A model generated the notes under the pieces. It did no database searches. It saw only the letters and a program-made list of their open reading frames with translations, and had not been told where the DNA came from. From Sphingomonadaceae bacterium (lineage in GTDB: Bacteria > Pseudomonadota > Alphaproteobacteria > Sphingomonadales > Sphingomonadaceae), in contig CANGJI010000019.1 in NCBI GenBank assembly GCA_947454135.1, positions 1 through 42,373 on the forward strand: a stretch of 42,373 nt of DNA, given 5' to 3'. Position numbers and translations under genes: made by a program. Positions within the stretch are counted from its first letter, which is position 1; each line of letters begins with the position of its first letter. This document shows positions 40,378 through 42,373 of the stretch, one piece after another.

Positions 40378-41205
40378 TCAGGCGGCGTTTCCGGCAATTG
40401 GCGCATTGGCCGATTGCGCGGCAACCGCGCGGCCGATTGCATGCGCTGTCTGTTGCAGGGCTTCGAGATGGCGCTGCATCACCGCTTCGTCGGTGCCGCG
40501 CTTTGCGGGCCAGGTCAGATTGATCGTCGCGATCGGCGCGCCGTTCGCCATGATCGCAACCGCCATCGAGCGCCGCCCGTCGCGCAGCACGAGCTGTTTC
40601 GATCGGTCTGGCCAGGGATGCAGCGGCTCGCGCAGCGCATACCCCCGTGCGCGGGTTTCCTTGAGGATCGCGCGCAGGTCGTCTTCGCTCCCGGGCGCGG
40701 CATCTTTCGGCCGCAACCGGGCGATGATCGCCTCGCGTTCCTGCTCGTCGCAGGCGGAAAGATAGGCGCGCCCAGTGGCCGTGTGGATATAGGAAAGCTT
40801 GACGCCGACCGGCCCGAGAATGGCGGAATCGAGCCGGAATAACGGGCTGTTGGTCTCGAGAATCTCGATATGATCAAGCCGGGGCACCCCCAGCACCGAA
40901 GGCCATGCAACTTTGGTGGAGAGCGCTTTCATATAGGGCGAGGCGATCTCGGCGATATGCTCGACCGCATTGCCGGTGCCCCGCGCTGCTGCGCCCAGAT
41001 GCGGCAGATAGGCACCATCCGCGAGACGCTGCCAGATCAGCCCCTTGCGCCCCAGCGTCAGCAGCATGCGCAGCAAGGTCGCCTTGGGCAGCTTCAGTTC
41101 CTGGTGCAATTCGTGCAGGCTGACCGCGCGGCGCGCCTGCACCTCGATCAGCACATCCAGCCCACGCTCCAGCGCGCGCACCGTCTTTACCTTGCGTTCC
41201 AGCAT
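40378..41205 (-). CDS. IclR-family transcriptional regulator
   Basis: The 275-residue protein has an N-terminal winged helix-turn-helix (RGLDVLIEVQARRAVSL, LHQELKLPKATLLRMLLTLGRKGLI) and the C-terminal IclR effector domain (SPYMKALSTKVAW, HIEILETNSP, ATGRAYLSACDEQER, RARGYALREP, MAVAIMANGAPIATINL). It is divergent from the Tm-1-like gene, with 143 bp between them holding operator-like repeats. It lies upstream of the MDR-VOC-MFS-AraC genes on the same strand. It likely controls both directions in response to an aromatic metabolite. Confidence 0.92.
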   Translation of the reverse strand: MLERKVKTVRALERGLDVLIEVQARRAVSLHELHQELKLPKATLLRMLLTLGRKGLIWQRLADGAYLPHLGAAARGTGNAVEHIAEIASPYMKALSTKVAWPSVLGVPRLDHIEILETNSPLFRLDSAILGPVGVKLSYIHTATGRAYLSACDEQEREAIIARLRPKDAAPGSEDDLRAILKETRARGYALREPLHPWPDRSKQLVLRDGRRSMAVAIMANGAPIATINLTWPAKRGTDEAVMQRHLEALQQTAHAIGRAVAAQSANAPIAGNAA

Positions 41206-41255
41206 CGTCTCTTTCCGGTGCTTCTTTCGCTGTACCGCGCCAACGCCCCATCAGC

Positions 41256-41276
41256 GCGTTTCACCTTATGCAACGC
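41256..41276. promoter_or_regulatory. Putative IclR-family operator in the divergent iclR/Tm-1-like region
   Basis: GCGTTTCACCTTATGCAACGC is an inverted repeat with seven of nine pairs around CTT. Its core TTTCAC-N3-ATGCAA is the same pattern as at 40332-40346. It lies between the two divergent starts, so one protein bound here could control both genes. Confidence 0.5.
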
Positions 41277-41281
41277 GCCCA

Positions 41282-41299
41282 TTGCATACCGTCGTGCAA
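41282..41299. promoter_or_regulatory. Second inverted repeat in the iclR/Tm-1-like region
   Basis: TTGCAT-N6-GTGCAA uses the same half-sites as the IclR-like operators but with a 6-base spacer. Its left arm also forms a perfect ATGCAA-N8-TTGCAT inverted repeat with the right arm of the neighbouring site. It lies 50 bases ahead of the Tm-1-like ATG. Confidence 0.35.
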
Positions 41300-41348
41300 A
41301 GTCAACCGCGATGTCGCACTCTCGGGACAGGGAGAGCGAGGGAAAACC

Positions 41349-42373
41349 ATGTCTGAACAGACCAAGCCCAGCGTCATGCTGATCGTGACGCAGGATACCA
41401 AGGAAGAGGAAGCACGCTTCGTCCGCGCCACCCTCGAAGCGGCAGGCGTGCGCGTCGTGCACCTCGATCCCAGCGTGCGCCGCACCGTCGGCGGCGCGGA
41501 GATTTCGCCCGAGGACGTCGCGGCGGCCGCGGGCATGACCATCGAGCAGGTCCGCGCGCTCGGCCACGAAGGCAAGTGCCAGGACGCGATGATCCGCGGC
41601 TCCATCGCCGCCGCGCATGCCTGGAACGCCAAGGAACCGATCTCGGGCATACTCGCGGTCGGCGGTTCGATGGGCTCGGCGCTTGCGGGCGCGCTGATGC
41701 AGAGCTTCCCCTACGGCCTGCCACGCATGATCGTCTCGACCATGGCCTCGGGTTTCACCAAGCCCTACATGGGCGTGCAAGACATCGCGATGATGAACGC
41801 GGTGACCGATATTTCGGGCCTCAATTCGATCAGCCGCGACGTCTTCCGCAATGCCGCCCATGCGGTCGCGGGCATGGCCAAGGGCTATGATCCCAAGGCC
41901 GCCGCAGAAAAGCCGCTCGTCCTGGTGACCACGCTCGGCACCACCGAAGCCAGCGTCAAGCGCATCCGCGAGGCGCTGGAGAGCGATGGCTGCGAAGTCA
42001 TGGTGTTCCACTCCTCGGGCGCCGGCGGGCCGACGCTCGACGGTCTCGCAGCCGGCAAGGATGTCGCGCTCGTCCTCGATCTCTCGCAGACCGAGATCAT
42101 CGACCATATCTTCGGCGGCCTTGCCGATACCGGCCCTGAGCGGGGCCGCGCCGCGCTCCTCAAGGGCATCCCGACGATCCTTGCCCCAGGCAACGCGGAC
42201 TTCATCATCGGCGGTCCCATCGACGTCTCTCGCGCGCAGTTCCCCGGTCGCCGCTACCACGAGCACAACCCGCAGCTGACAGCCGTGCGCACCACCTTCG
42301 AGGACCTCAAGAAGCTCGCTGACCATCTCGCCGCCAACGTGCGCGACGCGAAGGGCCCGGTGCGTGTGTTCAC
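41349..42373 (+). CDS. Tm-1-like ATP-binding domain protein (UPF0261), partial
   Basis: An ATG at 41349, after a GGGAGAGCGAGGG-type site, opens a frame that stays open for 341 codons to the window edge. The product starts MSEQTKPSVMLIVTQDTKEE and contains ILAVGGSMGSALAGALMQSFPYGLPRM in fragments typical of the UPF0261/Tm-1 N-terminal domain, SGLNSISRDVFRNAAHAVAGM, TTLGTTEASVKRIREAL, VFHSSGAGGPTLDGLA and ILAPGNADFIIGGP. The tomato Tm-1 homologue binds ATP and blocks tobamovirus replication; the bacterial function is unknown. In bacteria it is often followed by a separate TIM-barrel partner (phosphoenolpyruvate hydrolase-like), which would lie outside the window. The divergent IclR gene probably regulates it. 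Confidence 0.9.
   Translation, partial: MSEQTKPSVMLIVTQDTKEEEARFVRATLEAAGVRVVHLDPSVRRTVGGAEISPEDVAAAAGMTIEQVRALGHEGKCQDAMIRGSIAAAHAWNAKEPISGILAVGGSMGSALAGALMQSFPYGLPRMIVSTMASGFTKPYMGVQDIAMMNAVTDISGLNSISRDVFRNAAHAVAGMAKGYDPKAAAEKPLVLVTTLGTTEASVKRIREALESDGCEVMVFHSSGAGGPTLDGLAAGKDVALVLDLSQTEIIDHIFGGLADTGPERGRAALLKGIPTILAPGNADFIIGGPIDVSRAQFPGRRYHEHNPQLTAVRTTFEDLKKLADHLAANVRDAKGPVRVF

Noticed and set aside
41187..42326. 379-codon minus-strand frame over the Tm-1-like gene
   Set aside because: The plus-strand frame has recognisable UPF0261 segments and a ribosome binding site; the minus-strand frame has none and overlaps iclR.
1..42373. Mobile elements, CRISPR arrays, tRNA or rRNA genes
   Set aside because: I looked for transposase-like proteins, regular direct repeats and cloverleaf-type sequences and saw none; composition is even along the window.

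Overview
The window is high-GC, tightly packed DNA from an alphaproteobacterium, most likely a sphingomonad close to Novosphingobium. The pointers are the gene order zwf-pgl-edd-glk, two large TonB-dependent receptors, a maltodextrin locus containing flavin-dependent tryptophan halogenases, and a long aromatic-catabolism operon. The genus is inferred from gene content and protein style. I see no tRNA, rRNA, insertion sequence, phage gene or CRISPR array.

Layout. (1) 1-2186: a partial secreted protein and a 52-residue membrane protein on the minus strand, then aroK-aroB (shikimate pathway) on the plus strand. (2) 2183-3337: a CsaA-like tRNA-binding protein and a PaaG-like enoyl-CoA hydratase/isomerase. 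(3) 3432-8326: the Entner-Doudoroff operon, transcribed zwf-pgl-edd-glk. (4) 8449-23957: a maltodextrin utilisation locus. One minus-strand operon runs TonB receptor, halogenase, periplasmic amylase, cytoplasmic alpha-glucosidase, GH97 alpha-glucosidase, halogenase, esterase. On the plus strand lie a LacI-family regulator and an inner-membrane sugar transporter. (5) 23954-36289: a minus-strand operon of about 13 genes: a second TonB receptor, three cupin dioxygenase-like proteins, a Rieske oxygenase, three SDRs, a flavocytochrome of the 4-cresol dehydrogenase/eugenol hydroxylase type, a periplasmic metallo-beta-lactamase-fold protein, an NTF2-like protein and a zinc alcohol dehydrogenase. (6) 36428-41205: AraC regulator, MFS transporter, VOC protein, quinone-reductase-like dehydrogenase and IclR regulator, all minus strand. 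(7) 41349-end: a partial Tm-1-like (UPF0261) gene divergent from iclR.

How it fits together. Region 4 can import starch oligosaccharides across the outer membrane, cut them in the periplasm, import the products and finish hydrolysis in the cytosol. Region 3 then converts glucose to KDPG through glucokinase, Zwf, Pgl and Edd (eda is not in the window). A 12-bp palindrome close to GCATACGTATGC, with the central CpG typical of LacI-family operators, lies in front of the sugar TonB receptor, the sugar transporter and zwf. This suggests that uptake, hydrolysis and central metabolism form one regulon. The same palindrome lies in front of the second TonB receptor, so the aromatic operon may be tied to the same or a related regulator.

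The aromatic operon is the best candidate for an undescribed system. Its content fits benzylic hydroxylation of a 4-alkylphenol in the periplasm, oxidation of the alcohol to a ketone, further oxygenation, and oxidative C-C cleavage by cupin enzymes like 2,4'-dihydroxyacetophenone dioxygenase. The substrate is inferred, not seen. A separate TTTCAC-N3-RTGCAA motif occurs on both sides of iclR and probably marks the IclR regulon.
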